DNA of 64,000 nucleotides from Herbinix luporum (GCF_900070325.1 NZ_LN879430.1:891001-955000); one strand, 5' to 3'; shown: positions 9,467 through 18,558, numbered from the stretch's first letter. Notes: generated by a model from the sequence alone, not told the origin. Translations and numbers: made by a program.

Positions 9467-10903
9467 ATGCAAGCATTTAACCCATATTTACCCAGTTACG
9501 AATATATACCTGACGGAGAACCTTATGTGTTCGGAGACAGATTATATGTTTACGGATCTCATGATGCTTTTAACGGAAAAGAATTTTGTCAAAACGACTA
9601 TGTATGCTGGTCGGCTCCTATTGATGATTTAGGAAATTGGCGCTATGAAGGTGTTATATATAAGAAGATACAGGATCCTCATAATAAAGACGGCTCTAGA
9701 CGTTTGTTTGCCCCGGATGTTCAGTTAGGGATAGATGGCAGGTATTATTTATATTATGCATTAGATAGCCACGGAATAATGTCTGTAGCTGTCTGTGATG
9801 AGCCTGCAGGTAAGTATGAATATTACGGCACTGTTCATTATCCGGACGGGAAAGCAGTAGGTTATGATAAAGGAGATATTTATCAGTTTGATCCCGGAGT
9901 TTTTATAGACGATGACAAAAGGGTATTTCTTTATACGGGATTTGCTCCAAGGGATGGTCAGTTTCCCGATGACAGTTTTGGTTACAGAAGAATAGAAGGA
10001 GCTTATTGTATTGAACTAGAACAGGATATGGTTACTGTTAAAGCCGGTCCAAAGCTTATTCTACCTAAAGCAGGATATGCTAAGGGAACAAGTTTTGAAG
10101 GTCATGAATTTTTTGAAGCCAGTTCCATGAGAAAAATAAATGGAAAGTACTATTTGGTTTATTCCTCCATTAATGCCCATGAATTATGCTATGCAATAAG
10201 TGACAGACCGGACGGTGGATTTACTTTCGGTGGCACAATTGTCAGTAACGGTGATGTTTTTTATAAGGGCAGGGAATTAAAGGATTGTGTAAATTATTTG
10301 GGTAATAATCATGGAGGTCTGGTTCAAATTAAAGATCAGTGGTATGTATTTTATCACAGACAAACTAACCGCCATAGCTATTCCAGACAGGGATGTGCTG
10401 AGAAAATATATATTAATGAGGATGGTCACATACCACAAGTGGAGATTACCAGTTGTGGACTAAATAATGGTCCCTTAGTAGGACAGGGAAGATATGAGTC
10501 TTATATCGCATGTCATCTTACTTCAAAATGGGGAGCCGGATTTTATACCAATAATATGGAGGATTATAAAGATCATCCATATTTTACACAAAGTGGACAA
10601 GACAGAGAAAGTAATCCCGATCAATATATTGCAAATATACAGGATGGGGGGATTGCCGGCTTTAAATATTTTGACTTAAGTAATACAAATAGTATTGCAA
10701 TTGAGGTTAGAGGTGAAGGAGAAGGGGAAGTTATAGTAACCGATGGAATAGAAGGAGAGATATTAACTAAGATCCCTGTAAGGCAAAACAAAGATTATCA
10801 AATATTTAAGAACAGCATATCTAAAGGTGAGAAAAAATCTGCCTTATATTTTAAATATACAGGCAGAGGATATATAGATTTTAAGGCCTTCTATTTGGAG
10901 TAA
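9467..10903 (+). CDS. Glycoside hydrolase family 43 enzyme, probable xylosidase/arabinofuranosidase
   Basis: Five-bladed beta-propeller glycosidase, likely trimming xylan- or arabinan-derived oligosaccharides. GH43 landmarks are a base Asp16 in YIPDGEPYVFGD, the blade motif FAPDVQLGIDGRYYLYYA, a pKa-tuning Asp142 in FDPGVFID and a general acid Glu217 in FFEASSMRKINGKYYLVYS. The last 130 or so residues look like an accessory beta-sandwich (CBM6-like) domain. There is no signal peptide, so it should act on imported oligosaccharides. It has its own promoter and an AAGGAAGG ribosome site, and no transporter or regulator is adjacent. Exact substrate cannot be read from sequence. Confidence 0.88.
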   Translation: MQAFNPYLPSYEYIPDGEPYVFGDRLYVYGSHDAFNGKEFCQNDYVCWSAPIDDLGNWRYEGVIYKKIQDPHNKDGSRRLFAPDVQLGIDGRYYLYYALDSHGIMSVAVCDEPAGKYEYYGTVHYPDGKAVGYDKGDIYQFDPGVFIDDDKRVFLYTGFAPRDGQFPDDSFGYRRIEGAYCIELEQDMVTVKAGPKLILPKAGYAKGTSFEGHEFFEASSMRKINGKYYLVYSSINAHELCYAISDRPDGGFTFGGTIVSNGDVFYKGRELKDCVNYLGNNHGGLVQIKDQWYVFYHRQTNRHSYSRQGCAEKIYINEDGHIPQVEITSCGLNNGPLVGQGRYESYIACHLTSKWGAGFYTNNMEDYKDHPYFTQSGQDRESNPDQYIANIQDGGIAGFKYFDLSNTNSIAIEVRGEGEGEVIVTDGIEGEILTKIPVRQNKDYQIFKNSISKGEKKSALYFKYTGRGYIDFKAFYLE

Positions 10904-10943
10904 GTAAAATTTGTAAAGGGCTAACGACAGAGTTAGAAAAACA

Positions 10944-10972
10944 TTGCAATAAATTACAGAATTTGTTATACT
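10944..10972 (+). promoter_or_regulatory. Sigma-A promoter of comM-dprA
   Basis: TTGCAA (10944-10949), a 17-bp spacer and TATACT (10967-10972), 54 bp upstream of the comM ATG. Confidence 0.72.
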
Positions 10973-10991
10973 GAGGCTAGCAAATGATTCC

Positions 10992-11014
10992 TTCATTGTG
11001 GGAGAGACAATGAA
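10992..11014 (+). promoter_or_regulatory. Hairpin in the comM 5' leader abutting the ribosome site
   Basis: TTCATTGT (10992-10999) pairs perfectly with ACAATGAA (11007-11014) around a 7-nt purine-rich loop. The stem ends exactly where the ribosome site AAAGGAGC (11014-11020) begins. It might affect translation of comM; this is inference only. Confidence 0.4.
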
Positions 11015-11025
11015 AGGAGCTATAT

Positions 11026-12558
11026 ATGTTTAGTAAGGCTTATAGTGCCACAATCCAAGGGATTGATGGTATTATAGTTTCTGTGGAAGCAGATGTAAGT
11101 GATGGGCTTCCCTTATTTGATATGGTTGGATTACTTAACTCGGAAGTTAAGGAAGCTAGAGAACGAGTCAGGATAGCCTTAAAAAATTCAGGCTATATGC
11201 TGCCCGCCAAACGAATTACTGTCAATCTATCACCGGCAGATATAAGAAAAGAAGGAACAGTTTTTGATCTGCCGGTGGCTATTGCAATTCTTGCGGCCTT
11301 TGGCCATGTTCTAGAGGAGAATCTTATTAATACCCTGATTATCGGTGAATTAAGCCTAAACGGTAAAGTAGCTAAAGTAAACGGTGTCCTGCCCCTTGTA
11401 TACTCGGCAATGGAAAGGGGCTTTAAAAGATGTATTGTTCCAAAGGAGAATGCGGGGGAGGGGGCTGTGGTTTCCGGTATAAAGACCTATGGGGTAAGCA
11501 GCTTAAAAGAAGCAGTTACCCTTCTTAATGATTTTAAGAGCAAAGAGCCTGAAACTATAGATATAAAAAATCTTTTTGATAATAGCTACAAAGAAGATGA
11601 TTTGGATTTTTCTGATGTAGCCGGCCAGTTTGCGGTTAAAAGAGCTATAGAAATCGCAGTATCCGGTATGCATAATATTCTAATGATAGGGCCTCCCGGA
11701 ACAGGTAAAACCATGCTGGCTAAAAGAATACCTACCATTATGCCAAAATTGACTTTTGAGGAAAGTATGGAGATATCAAAGATTTACAGCGTGGCCGGGC
11801 TTCTTGACAGACAGGCTCTTATTACCAAGCGCCCCTTTAGGTCTCCCCATCATACCATTACAAGCACCGCCCTTATCGGTGGCGGTGCCATACCTAAGCC
11901 GGGGGAAATCAGTTTAGCCCATTTAGGTGTCCTATTCTTAGATGAGTTGGCAGAGTTTAAGAAAAATACCATTGAAGTTTTACGCCAGCCCCTAGAAGAA
12001 AAAGTTGTTAACATATCAAGGCTTAATGCCTCTTTTTCTTATCCGGCTGGTTTTATGCTGGTCTCATCCATTAACCCTTGCCCCTGTGGATATTTCCCGG
12101 ACCGTAATAAATGTAACTGCTCTCTTAATATGGTTAAGCGCTACCTTGGTAAGATATCTAAGCCTTTATTGGATCGTTTTGATATTTGTATTGAAACTAT
12201 GCAGATTGATTATAAAGAACTTCAGGCTAAGAAAAAAGAAGAAAGCTCTGCCCAAATAAGAAAAAGAATTTATGGTGCCCGTCAGATTCAGATGGAAAGA
12301 TATAAAGGGCAGGATATCTGGTTTAACTCACAGCTGACTCCCAGAAGGATTAAAAAATACTGTATCCTGGATGAGGGGGTAGAAGATTTACTGGAGCAGG
12401 CATTTGTCAAAATGAATTTATCTGCTAGGGCTTATCATCGTATCTTGAAGGTGGCTCGAACTATTGCTGATTTGGATCAAAGTAAAAAGATAAGTAAGAA
12501 GCATATCAGTGAAGCCATTTGTTATCGGAGTTTAGATGCAAAGTATTGGGGTGAGTAA
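11026..12558 (+). CDS. comM: YifB/ComM family Mg-chelatase-like AAA+ ATPase
   Basis: ATPase of the ComM group; in Gram-negative transformable bacteria ComM is a hexameric helicase promoting branch migration during DNA integration. The N-terminal ChlI-like domain (VSVEADVSDGLPLFDMVGL, about residues 17-35) is followed by Walker A GPPGTGKTM (about 225), Walker B LFLDELAEF and a C-terminal Mg-chelatase domain (LSARAYHRILKVARTIADL). At 510 aa it is full length. The start follows AAAGGAGC. It is immediately followed by dprA, supporting a DNA-processing role. Confidence 0.93.
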   Translation: MFSKAYSATIQGIDGIIVSVEADVSDGLPLFDMVGLLNSEVKEARERVRIALKNSGYMLPAKRITVNLSPADIRKEGTVFDLPVAIAILAAFGHVLEENLINTLIIGELSLNGKVAKVNGVLPLVYSAMERGFKRCIVPKENAGEGAVVSGIKTYGVSSLKEAVTLLNDFKSKEPETIDIKNLFDNSYKEDDLDFSDVAGQFAVKRAIEIAVSGMHNILMIGPPGTGKTMLAKRIPTIMPKLTFEESMEISKIYSVAGLLDRQALITKRPFRSPHHTITSTALIGGGAIPKPGEISLAHLGVLFLDELAEFKKNTIEVLRQPLEEKVVNISRLNASFSYPAGFMLVSSINPCPCGYFPDRNKCNCSLNMVKRYLGKISKPLLDRFDICIETMQIDYKELQAKKKEESSAQIRKRIYGARQIQMERYKGQDIWFNSQLTPRRIKKYCILDEGVEDLLEQAFVKMNLSARAYHRILKVARTIADLDQSKKISKKHISEAICYRSLDAKYWGE

Positions 12559-12559
12559 G

Positions 12560-13690
12560 ATGAATACAAAATCAGATCAAGAAATATATAATTATTGGAT
12601 AGGTGGTTTTTTTAATTTTAGTGCAAAAAAAATCTTGGCAATTCTTAATTTATTCGGATCTTCCAAGGAATTATTTTATGCTTCAGATAAAGCAATGGAA
12701 GAAATGTGTAATATATGTAGTAAGAAAGGTGTCCGTATAACTAAAAGGGATATGGAATTGTTAAAATCCCGCCGGGATATAAATTTACTGATGAAAAGTC
12801 TTGAGTATCTTAAAGAACATAGTATAGATTATGTAACCTTGCTTGATAATACTTATCCGGATAAATTAAGGCATATTTATAATCCCCCCTTTTTACTCTA
12901 TCTAAAGGGTAATCCCTTTCCGGTTCATAAGAAAGCTATAGCCATAATAGGGGCAAGAGAGTGTTCGGCATATGGAAAAGAGATAGCAAGAAACTTAGCA
13001 GGGGCCCTAGCTAGGGAGGATATTGTTATAATCAGCGGACTTGCAAGGGGAGTGGACTCTTATGCCCATCAGGGATGTCTTTTAGTTGAAGGAAGTACCT
13101 ATGGAATTTTAGGTTGCGGTATTGACATTTGCTATCCTAAGGAGAATATTAATATTTATATGGATATGCAAAAGAAGGGAGGAGTTATATCGGAATATGG
13201 ACCGGGTATAAAGCCTTTGGCTTATAATTTTCCCATGCGTAATCGTATTATTAGTGCTTTAAGTGATGGAATAGTAATAATTGAAGCCAGAGAAAAAAGC
13301 GGTTCCCTAATAACTGTAGATATGGGCCTTGATCAGGGTAAGAATATCTATGCTGTACCCGGCAGAATTACAGATAAACTAAGCATGGGTTGTAATAATT
13401 TAATTAAGATGGGTGCAAAAGTGGTCACTTCCCCCCAGGATATTTTAGAAGACTTTAGCTACTATTGCTCTAGAGCTAAGTCAGATGAGAAAGATTTGAA
13501 TATAATACTAAATAAAGAAGAAGAAGCTATATATAATCTTCTAAGCCTTAATCCTAGACATATTGATCAGCTGGTGGATTTATCCGGCATTTCTATAGAC
13601 AAACTGATGGAGTATCTACTTTCATTGGAATTAAAAAATTTTGTAGATCAACCCAGGAAAAATTATTACATAAGAAAAGAGGTATGGTAA
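12560..13690 (+). CDS. dprA: DNA processing protein DprA/Smf
   Basis: Single-strand-DNA-binding protein that loads RecA during natural transformation. The extended Rossmann fold is clear: IIGARECSAYGKEIA, then ISGLARGVDSYAH and later FPMRNRIISALSDG with VIIEA. An N-terminal SAM-like region (about residues 1-80) and a C-terminal winged-helix (DprA_WH-like, NPRHIDQLVDLSGI) complete it. ATG 12560 follows GGGGTGAG and begins one base after the comM stop; an upstream ATG at 12536 would overlap comM and lacks a ribosome site. The product is 376 aa. Translation is probably coupled to comM. Confidence 0.94.
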   Translation: MNTKSDQEIYNYWIGGFFNFSAKKILAILNLFGSSKELFYASDKAMEEMCNICSKKGVRITKRDMELLKSRRDINLLMKSLEYLKEHSIDYVTLLDNTYPDKLRHIYNPPFLLYLKGNPFPVHKKAIAIIGARECSAYGKEIARNLAGALAREDIVIISGLARGVDSYAHQGCLLVEGSTYGILGCGIDICYPKENINIYMDMQKKGGVISEYGPGIKPLAYNFPMRNRIISALSDGIVIIEAREKSGSLITVDMGLDQGKNIYAVPGRITDKLSMGCNNLIKMGAKVVTSPQDILEDFSYYCSRAKSDEKDLNIILNKEEEAIYNLLSLNPRHIDQLVDLSGISIDKLMEYLLSLELKNFVDQPRKNYYIRKEVW

Positions 13691-13782
13691 TTTTAGCTGT
13701 CATTATATGCAATAAACAGCATAATATATGGTAAACCCTATAGAATATACACTTTATAAGATAAAATAAAATAATTATTTAC

Positions 13783-13811
13783 TTGAAACGCTCTGAAAAA
13801 TAGTGTATGCT
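13783..13811 (+). promoter_or_regulatory. Upstream topA promoter candidate (P1)
   Basis: TTGAAA (13783-13788), 17 bp, TATGCT (13806-13811). It lies in the 311-bp gap between dprA and topA (13691-14001), which otherwise holds only AT-rich sequence and the second promoter at 13822-13853; no small gene or clear terminator was seen there. Confidence 0.5.
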
Positions 13812-13821
13812 TGTTTAAGCT

Positions 13822-13853
13822 TTGACTCAGAAAGGTAAATTCTGTGGTATAAT
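13822..13853 (+). promoter_or_regulatory. Downstream topA promoter candidate (P2), extended -10
   Basis: TGGTATAAT at 13845-13853 is a perfect extended -10. The best -35 match TTGACT (13822-13827) is 20 bp away, longer than ideal, so activity may rest on the extended -10. The resulting mRNA leader would be about 140 nt. Confidence 0.58.
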
Positions 13854-14001
13854 ATTTACTTATATTTTATTTAAAAAAATATATCAGAAAATAAACATTA
13901 TAATTAAAAATTGTTTCAATATTTAATATTTAATTTTGCATTAACATAAATTAAAGATTATAGATAGAAGGTTATTTACACATAGAAAGAGGAGTTTGAT
14001 T

Positions 14002-16080
14002 ATGCCAAGATATCTTGTGATTGTGGAATCTCCGGCAAAAGCGAAGACCATAAAAAAGTTTTTGGGAAGTAATTATGAAGTAGTTGCATCTAACGGTCAT
14101 GTAAGAGACTTACCTAAAAGCCAGATGGGCATTGATATAGCTAATGATTATGAACCTAAATATATAACCATTCGGGGGAAAGGTGAATTACTGGCTAAAC
14201 TTCGTAAAGAGGTAAAAAAGGCTGATAAAGTATATCTTGCAACTGACCCGGACCGAGAAGGAGAAGCTATTTCATGGCATCTGTCCCATGCTTTAAAGCT
14301 GGATAATAATATTGCAAATAGAATTGTCTTTAATGAGATTACAAAAAATGCTGTAAAAGCTTCTATAAAACAAGCCAGAAAGTTAGATATGAATCTTGTG
14401 GATGCCCAGCAGGCTAGAAGAGTCCTAGACCGTATGGTGGGATATACCATAAGTCCTCTTTTGTGGACTAAAATTAAAAGGGGCTTAAGTGCCGGAAGAG
14501 TTCAATCTGTAGCCTTAAGAATAATATGCGATAGAGAACAAGAGATTAACTCTTTTATTCCGGAGGAATACTGGAATTTGGAGGCTGAGTTTGCCTTAGG
14601 AGGAAAAAAACGTCCCCTTATAGCAAAATATATCGGTAAGGATAAAGTTAAAACTACAATCCGTACAGAAGCAGAAGCTACTAATATAGTAGATGACTTA
14701 CAAGATGCCCAATTTATCATAAAGGAGATAAAAAGGGGAGAACGAATAAGAAAAGCCCCCTTACCATTTACTACCAGCACCTTGCAGCAGGAAGCGGCAA
14801 AGACATTGAACTTTTCTACAAAAAAGACAATGCAGCTGGCTCAGCAATTGTACGAGGGAATCAGTATTAAAGGCCATGGTAGTGTGGGTTTAATTACTTA
14901 TCTGCGTACGGATTCCATTCGTATTAGTGATGAGGCTGATTTGGCAGCTAAGCAATATATAGAAGAAAAATATGGGAAGGAATTTGTGGCTGATAAGGCT
15001 AATAACGGCCGCTCGGGTAAAAAAATACAAGATGCTCATGAAGCAATTCGTCCTACCAATATGGAGTTTGAGCCATCTGAAATTAAAGAATCCCTTACAA
15101 GGGATCAGTTCCGTTTGTATCAGCTTATTTGGAGACGTTTTATTGCCAGTAGAATGCAGCCTGCCAAGTATGAGACAACTTCTATTAAGATAGAAGGAAA
15201 GGGGCATTGGTTTTCTACAGCTGCCTCCAGGCTTTTGTTTGAAGGTTTTTTAAGTGTCTATCAGCAAGAGGATACTGAAGATACCATAAAGGCTTCTTAT
15301 GAGACTCTAAATGAAGGTGATATCCTTAAATTAAAAGAACTTAAGAAAAGCCAGCATTTTACCCAGCCTCCGGCTCATTATACTGAAGCCTCCTTAGTTA
15401 AGACCTTAGAGGAATTGGGAATTGGTAGACCCAGTACTTATTCACCAACCATCAGTACAATTATTGCAAGAAGGTATGTTATAAAAGAAAATAAAAATCT
15501 ATATGTTACTGAACTTGGTGAGGCAGTAAACAATATTATGGTGGAAGCATTTCCTAGCATTGTGGATGTGAATTTCACCGCTAATATGGAATCATTATTA
15601 GATAGTGTAGAGGATGGGACTATAGCTTGGAAAACCATTATAAGGAATTTTTATCCCGATTTAGAAGAGGCAGTAAATAAAGCCAATGAAGAGCTGGATA
15701 AAATTAAGATTGAAGATGAAGTTACAGATGAAATCTGTGACTTATGTGGTAGAAATATGGTCATAAAATATGGACCCCATGGTAAGTTCTTGGCATGTCC
15801 AGGTTTTCCTGACTGTAGGAATACTAAACCTTATCTTGAAAAGATTGGTGTGGAATGTCCTGTTTGTGGCGGAGATGTGGTTATAAGAAAGACTAAAAAG
15901 GGTAGAAGGTATTTTGGCTGCAGCAATCATCCGGAATGTACCTTTATGACCTGGCAGAAGCCTTCAAAGGAAAAATGTCCCAAATGTGAAAGCGTATTGC
16001 TTGAAAAAGGAAATAAATTAGCATGTAGTAATGAAACTTGTGGTTATGTAATAGCTAATAAAAATTCTGATATAGATTAA
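14002..16080 (+). CDS. topA: DNA topoisomerase I (TopA)
   Basis: Type IA enzyme that relaxes negative supercoils. The TOPRIM domain has Glu9 (VIVESPAKAKT) and the acidic triad in TDPDREGEA (Asp82, Asp84, Glu86). The active-site Tyr300 lies in GLITYLRTDS. The C-terminus carries three Cys4 zinc ribbons (CDLCG, CPVCGG and CPKCE, residues about 577-690), fitting the 692-aa length. ATG 14002 is chosen over TTG 13996 because GAGGAG at 13989-13994 is correctly spaced. The dprA-topA order is widely conserved in Firmicutes. Confidence 0.97.
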   Translation: MPRYLVIVESPAKAKTIKKFLGSNYEVVASNGHVRDLPKSQMGIDIANDYEPKYITIRGKGELLAKLRKEVKKADKVYLATDPDREGEAISWHLSHALKLDNNIANRIVFNEITKNAVKASIKQARKLDMNLVDAQQARRVLDRMVGYTISPLLWTKIKRGLSAGRVQSVALRIICDREQEINSFIPEEYWNLEAEFALGGKKRPLIAKYIGKDKVKTTIRTEAEATNIVDDLQDAQFIIKEIKRGERIRKAPLPFTTSTLQQEAAKTLNFSTKKTMQLAQQLYEGISIKGHGSVGLITYLRTDSIRISDEADLAAKQYIEEKYGKEFVADKANNGRSGKKIQDAHEAIRPTNMEFEPSEIKESLTRDQFRLYQLIWRRFIASRMQPAKYETTSIKIEGKGHWFSTAASRLLFEGFLSVYQQEDTEDTIKASYETLNEGDILKLKELKKSQHFTQPPAHYTEASLVKTLEELGIGRPSTYSPTISTIIARRYVIKENKNLYVTELGEAVNNIMVEAFPSIVDVNFTANMESLLDSVEDGTIAWKTIIRNFYPDLEEAVNKANEELDKIKIEDEVTDEICDLCGRNMVIKYGPHGKFLACPGFPDCRNTKPYLEKIGVECPVCGGDVVIRKTKKGRRYFGCSNHPECTFMTWQKPSKEKCPKCESVLLEKGNKLACSNETCGYVIANKNSDID

Positions 16081-16228
16081 TAGAATATATAATTGCCTCA
16101 ATATTCCTAATAATTATGACACAATATTACAAAATTGGATATAAAAATAAAAAATAATGGGTAAATGTGTGTCAAAAACAAGGAAAAAAAAGTTGTTTTT
16201 TAAAATAATATATGATAAAATGAAAAAG

Positions 16229-16261
16229 GTAATACAATTAGAAAAAATCTAATGTATTACC
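16229..16261 (+). promoter_or_regulatory. Hairpin in the codY upstream region
   Basis: GGTAATACAATTAGA (16229-16243) pairs with TCTAATGTATTACC (16248-16261), one bulge. No U-tract follows, so it is not a simple terminator. The 267-bp topA-codY gap otherwise shows AT-rich sequence only. Confidence 0.45.
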
Positions 16262-16347
16262 TAATTTAGTTACTTGTTCTTGTTATTTGCTTCATAACTT
16301 TGTAAGGGTATTGTTTGGATTAGGAAATAAATTGGAGGAACTGATTA

Positions 16348-17118
16348 ATGAGTGTACAATTACTTGACAAGACAAGGAAGATTAATAATCTTCTACATAA
16401 TAATAATTCCCACAAAGTAGTTTTTAATGACATTTGTGTTGTGCTAAGCGATATATTAAATTCTAATGTATTGGTTATCAGTCGAAAAGGCAAGGTTCTT
16501 GGTGTTAATAACAGACCGGATATTGCTGAAATTCAGGAACTGATTAAGGATACGGTTGGCAGGTATATTGATAGCTTATTAAATGAGAGACTTCTTAATA
16601 TTTTGTCAACAAAGGAGAATGTGAATCTGGCTACCTTGGGATTTGAATTTGATGAAGTTAATTCTTATCAAGCCATTATTACCCCCATAGATATAGCCGG
16701 TGAGCGGTTGGGAACCTTATTTATATACAGAATAGGTGAGTCCTACAATATAGATGATATAATTCTTAGTGAATATGGCACTACAGTTGTAGGCCTTGAG
16801 ATGATGCGTTCGGTTAATGAAGAAAATGCGGAAGAAAATCGTAAGATTCAAATTGTAAGATCCGCAATCAGTACTTTATCATTTTCAGAGCTTGAAGCAA
16901 TACAGCATATTTTTAATGAATTAAAAGGAAATGAAGGTATTCTTGTGGCAAGTAGAATTGCCGACCGTGTAGGAATAACCAGATCTGTTATTGTCAATGC
17001 TTTGAGAAAATTTGAAAGTGCGGGAGTTATAGAATCCCGTTCTTCAGGAATGAAAGGAACATATATAAAAGTGTTAAATGATGTAGTATTCGAAGAGTTA
17101 AAAAATTTGCAAAATTAA
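16348..17118 (+). CDS. codY: GTP- and branched-chain-amino-acid-sensing regulator CodY
   Basis: Global repressor that senses isoleucine/valine and GTP and controls nutrient, virulence and motility genes. The N-terminal GAF domain (MSVQLLDKTRKINNLL to about residue 150) carries ligand residues, and the C-terminal winged helix-turn-helix (SRIADRVGITRSVIVNALRKFESAGVI in two parts, about residues 203-230) is intact. At 256 aa it is standard. Its place just before flgB is the same as in B. subtilis, although trmFO, xerC and hslVU, which lie between topA and codY there, are absent. It is followed by its own terminator. Confidence 0.96.
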   Translation: MSVQLLDKTRKINNLLHNNNSHKVVFNDICVVLSDILNSNVLVISRKGKVLGVNNRPDIAEIQELIKDTVGRYIDSLLNERLLNILSTKENVNLATLGFEFDEVNSYQAIITPIDIAGERLGTLFIYRIGESYNIDDIILSEYGTTVVGLEMMRSVNEENAEENRKIQIVRSAISTLSFSELEAIQHIFNELKGNEGILVASRIADRVGITRSVIVNALRKFESAGVIESRSSGMKGTYIKVLNDVVFEELKNLQN

Positions 17119-17131
17119 TATTAATTGCCAG

Positions 17132-17181
17132 CAAAAGGATTTGTGGGGATATCTCATAAGTCCTTTTTGTGGTTTTTTTTG
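17132..17181 (+). terminator. Rho-independent terminator after codY
   Basis: CAAAAGGATTTGTGGGGA pairs with TCATAAGTCCTTTTTG (several G-U pairs), followed by GTGGTTTTTTTT (17169-17180). It isolates codY from the flagellar operon. Confidence 0.85.
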
Positions 17182-17254
17182 GGGATTAATAGTAAAAAAA
17201 GTAGACAGGATAATACAATATGTGGTACTAATCTACTATATTTTTAATTATATC

Positions 17255-17282
17255 TTGTGTTTTTTGCAATATTTAATATAAT
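17255..17282 (+). promoter_or_regulatory. Candidate sigma-A promoter of the fla/che operon
   Basis: TTGTGT (17255-17260), 16 bp, TATAAT (17277-17282), only 20 bp before the flgB ATG, giving a very short leader. No sigma-D type site (TAAA-15-GCCGATAT) and no c-di-GMP riboswitch are present upstream of flgB. Confidence 0.5.
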
Positions 17283-17302
17283 GTTTTTATGGAGGTAATT
17301 AA

Positions 17303-17692
17303 ATGATTGGATCGAATGCTTTTAACTATATTAATGTATTGAATAAGGCTGCCAGTGCCAGCTGGAAGAGGAATGAAGTAATAGCCAATAATATTGCAAA
17401 TGTAGACACTCCGGGATATAAAAGAAAAGATGTACAATTTGAAACTTTTTTAATGAGTGCTCTTACAGGTGATAGTTCTTTAGATAAGCGTGTATCTAAT
17501 ATCCGATTAGATAGTTTAAATCCCCAAGTATATACGGATTATTCCAATCTCAGTTATCGGCTAGACGGTAATAATGTAGATATTGATACAGAATCTGCTA
17601 ATTTGGCAGAAAATCAAATTAGATACTATGCACTGATGGATTCCATGACTCAGGAATTTAATAGATTAAAGATGGTGCTTCAGAATAAATAG
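17303..17692 (+). CDS. flgB: Flagellar proximal rod protein FlgB
   Basis: Proximal rod subunit joining the MS-ring to the distal rod. The rod/hook N-terminal signature NEVIANNIANVDTPGYKRKD is present and the C-terminal helix ends RLKMVLQNK. At 129 aa it matches the family. ATG follows TGGAGGTAAT. It is the first gene of the long flagellar run and is 18 bp from flgC. Confidence 0.96.
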   Translation: MIGSNAFNYINVLNKAASASWKRNEVIANNIANVDTPGYKRKDVQFETFLMSALTGDSSLDKRVSNIRLDSLNPQVYTDYSNLSYRLDGNNVDIDTESANLAENQIRYYALMDSMTQEFNRLKMVLQNK

Positions 17693-17710
17693 TGTATGGG
17701 AGGAGTATAA

Positions 17711-18148
17711 ATGTCTGCTTTTAGCGGGATGAATATTAGCGCCAGCGGGATGAGTGCCCAAAGGTTGCGAATGGATGTTATATCACAAAATATTGCCAAT
17801 GTAAATACTACCAGGGATAAGAACGGAGAAGCATACAGACGTAAGGCAGTGGTGTTTTCTGAAAAGAATACCACCCCCTTTCAAGAGGTGTTTATGAAAA
17901 CAGCAGGGCTTGCCGGTAATGGTGTAAAAGTAACCAAGATTATTGAAGATGATATAAGTGATTTACGTAAGGTTTATGATCCGACTCATCCGGATGCAGA
18001 TGAGGAGGGATATGTATCTTATCCCAATGTTAACATAGTCCAAGAAATGACGGATTTGATTGATGCAACAAGATCCTATGAGGCTAATGTAACAGCCTTT
18101 AATGCCACAAAGAACATGGCTCTAAAGGGATTGGAAGTAGGCAAATAG
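17711..18148 (+). CDS. flgC: Flagellar proximal rod protein FlgC
   Basis: Second proximal rod subunit. The N-terminal [20 protein letters not shown] with ANVNTT and the C-terminal motif [19 protein letters not shown] are diagnostic. At 145 aa it is full length. Start after GGGAGGAGTATAA. It is tightly packed between flgB and fliE. Confidence 0.96.
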   Translation: MSAFSGMNISASGMSAQRLRMDVISQNIANVNTTRDKNGEAYRRKAVVFSEKNTTPFQEVFMKTAGLAGNGVKVTKIIEDDISDLRKVYDPTHPDADEEGYVSYPNVNIVQEMTDLIDATRSYEANVTAFNATKNMALKGLEVGK

Positions 18149-18165
18149 GAGGATATAGATAGACT

Positions 18166-18477
18166 ATGGATATTACAAGTATAGGTAGTTTAAATGAGCT
18201 TAGTAAGTATGGCATAAAATCAGCCACTACAGCCAAGGAAAATCGAAACGCAGCTTTCGAGACATTGTTTGAAGCGGCAGCGGGTATGATAAAAGAAACT
18301 AATCGTTATACCAATGAAGCGGAGGAAGCAGAGATGGCCTTTGCCCTCGGTCTTATGGATAATACCCATGATTTGCAGATAGCACAGCAGAAAGCTAACT
18401 TGGCATTGCAATACACAATTGCAGTCCGAAATCAGGTTTTAGATGCATATAAAGAAATAATGAATCTGCAATTTTAA
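18166..18477 (+). CDS. fliE: Flagellar hook-basal body adaptor FliE
   Basis: Connects the MS-ring to the rod and is exported early. The C-terminal NLALQYTIAVRNQVLDAYKE is the conserved FliE end. Length is 103 aa. ATG follows AGGAGGATATAGATAGACT. It is followed by a 134-bp gap with a terminator-like hairpin before fliF, the largest gap in the early operon. Confidence 0.95.
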   Translation: MDITSIGSLNELSKYGIKSATTAKENRNAAFETLFEAAAGMIKETNRYTNEAEEAEMAFALGLMDNTHDLQIAQQKANLALQYTIAVRNQVLDAYKEIMNLQF

Positions 18478-18529
18478 TAAATGTGTTTAAGCCGCATTAC
18501 CAAAGATATTGTGACTTAGTACACAAGAA

Positions 18530-18558
18530 AAGCAGACATTCTGCTTGTGCTTTTTTTT
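18530..18558 (+). terminator. Terminator-like hairpin between fliE and fliF
   Basis: AAGCAGA (18530-18536) pairs with TCTGCTT (18540-18546), then GTGC and eight T (18551-18558). An alternative outer pairing CACAAG/CTTGTG (18522-18527 with 18544-18549) overlaps it. It lies within the flagellar run, with no obvious promoter in the 53 bp before fliF, so it probably attenuates rather than ends transcription. Confidence 0.65.

Noticed and set aside
17182-17302. c-di-GMP riboswitch upstream of flgB, as in Clostridioides difficile
   Set aside because: The gap is only 121 bp of AT-rich DNA and lacks the conserved GEMM aptamer segments.
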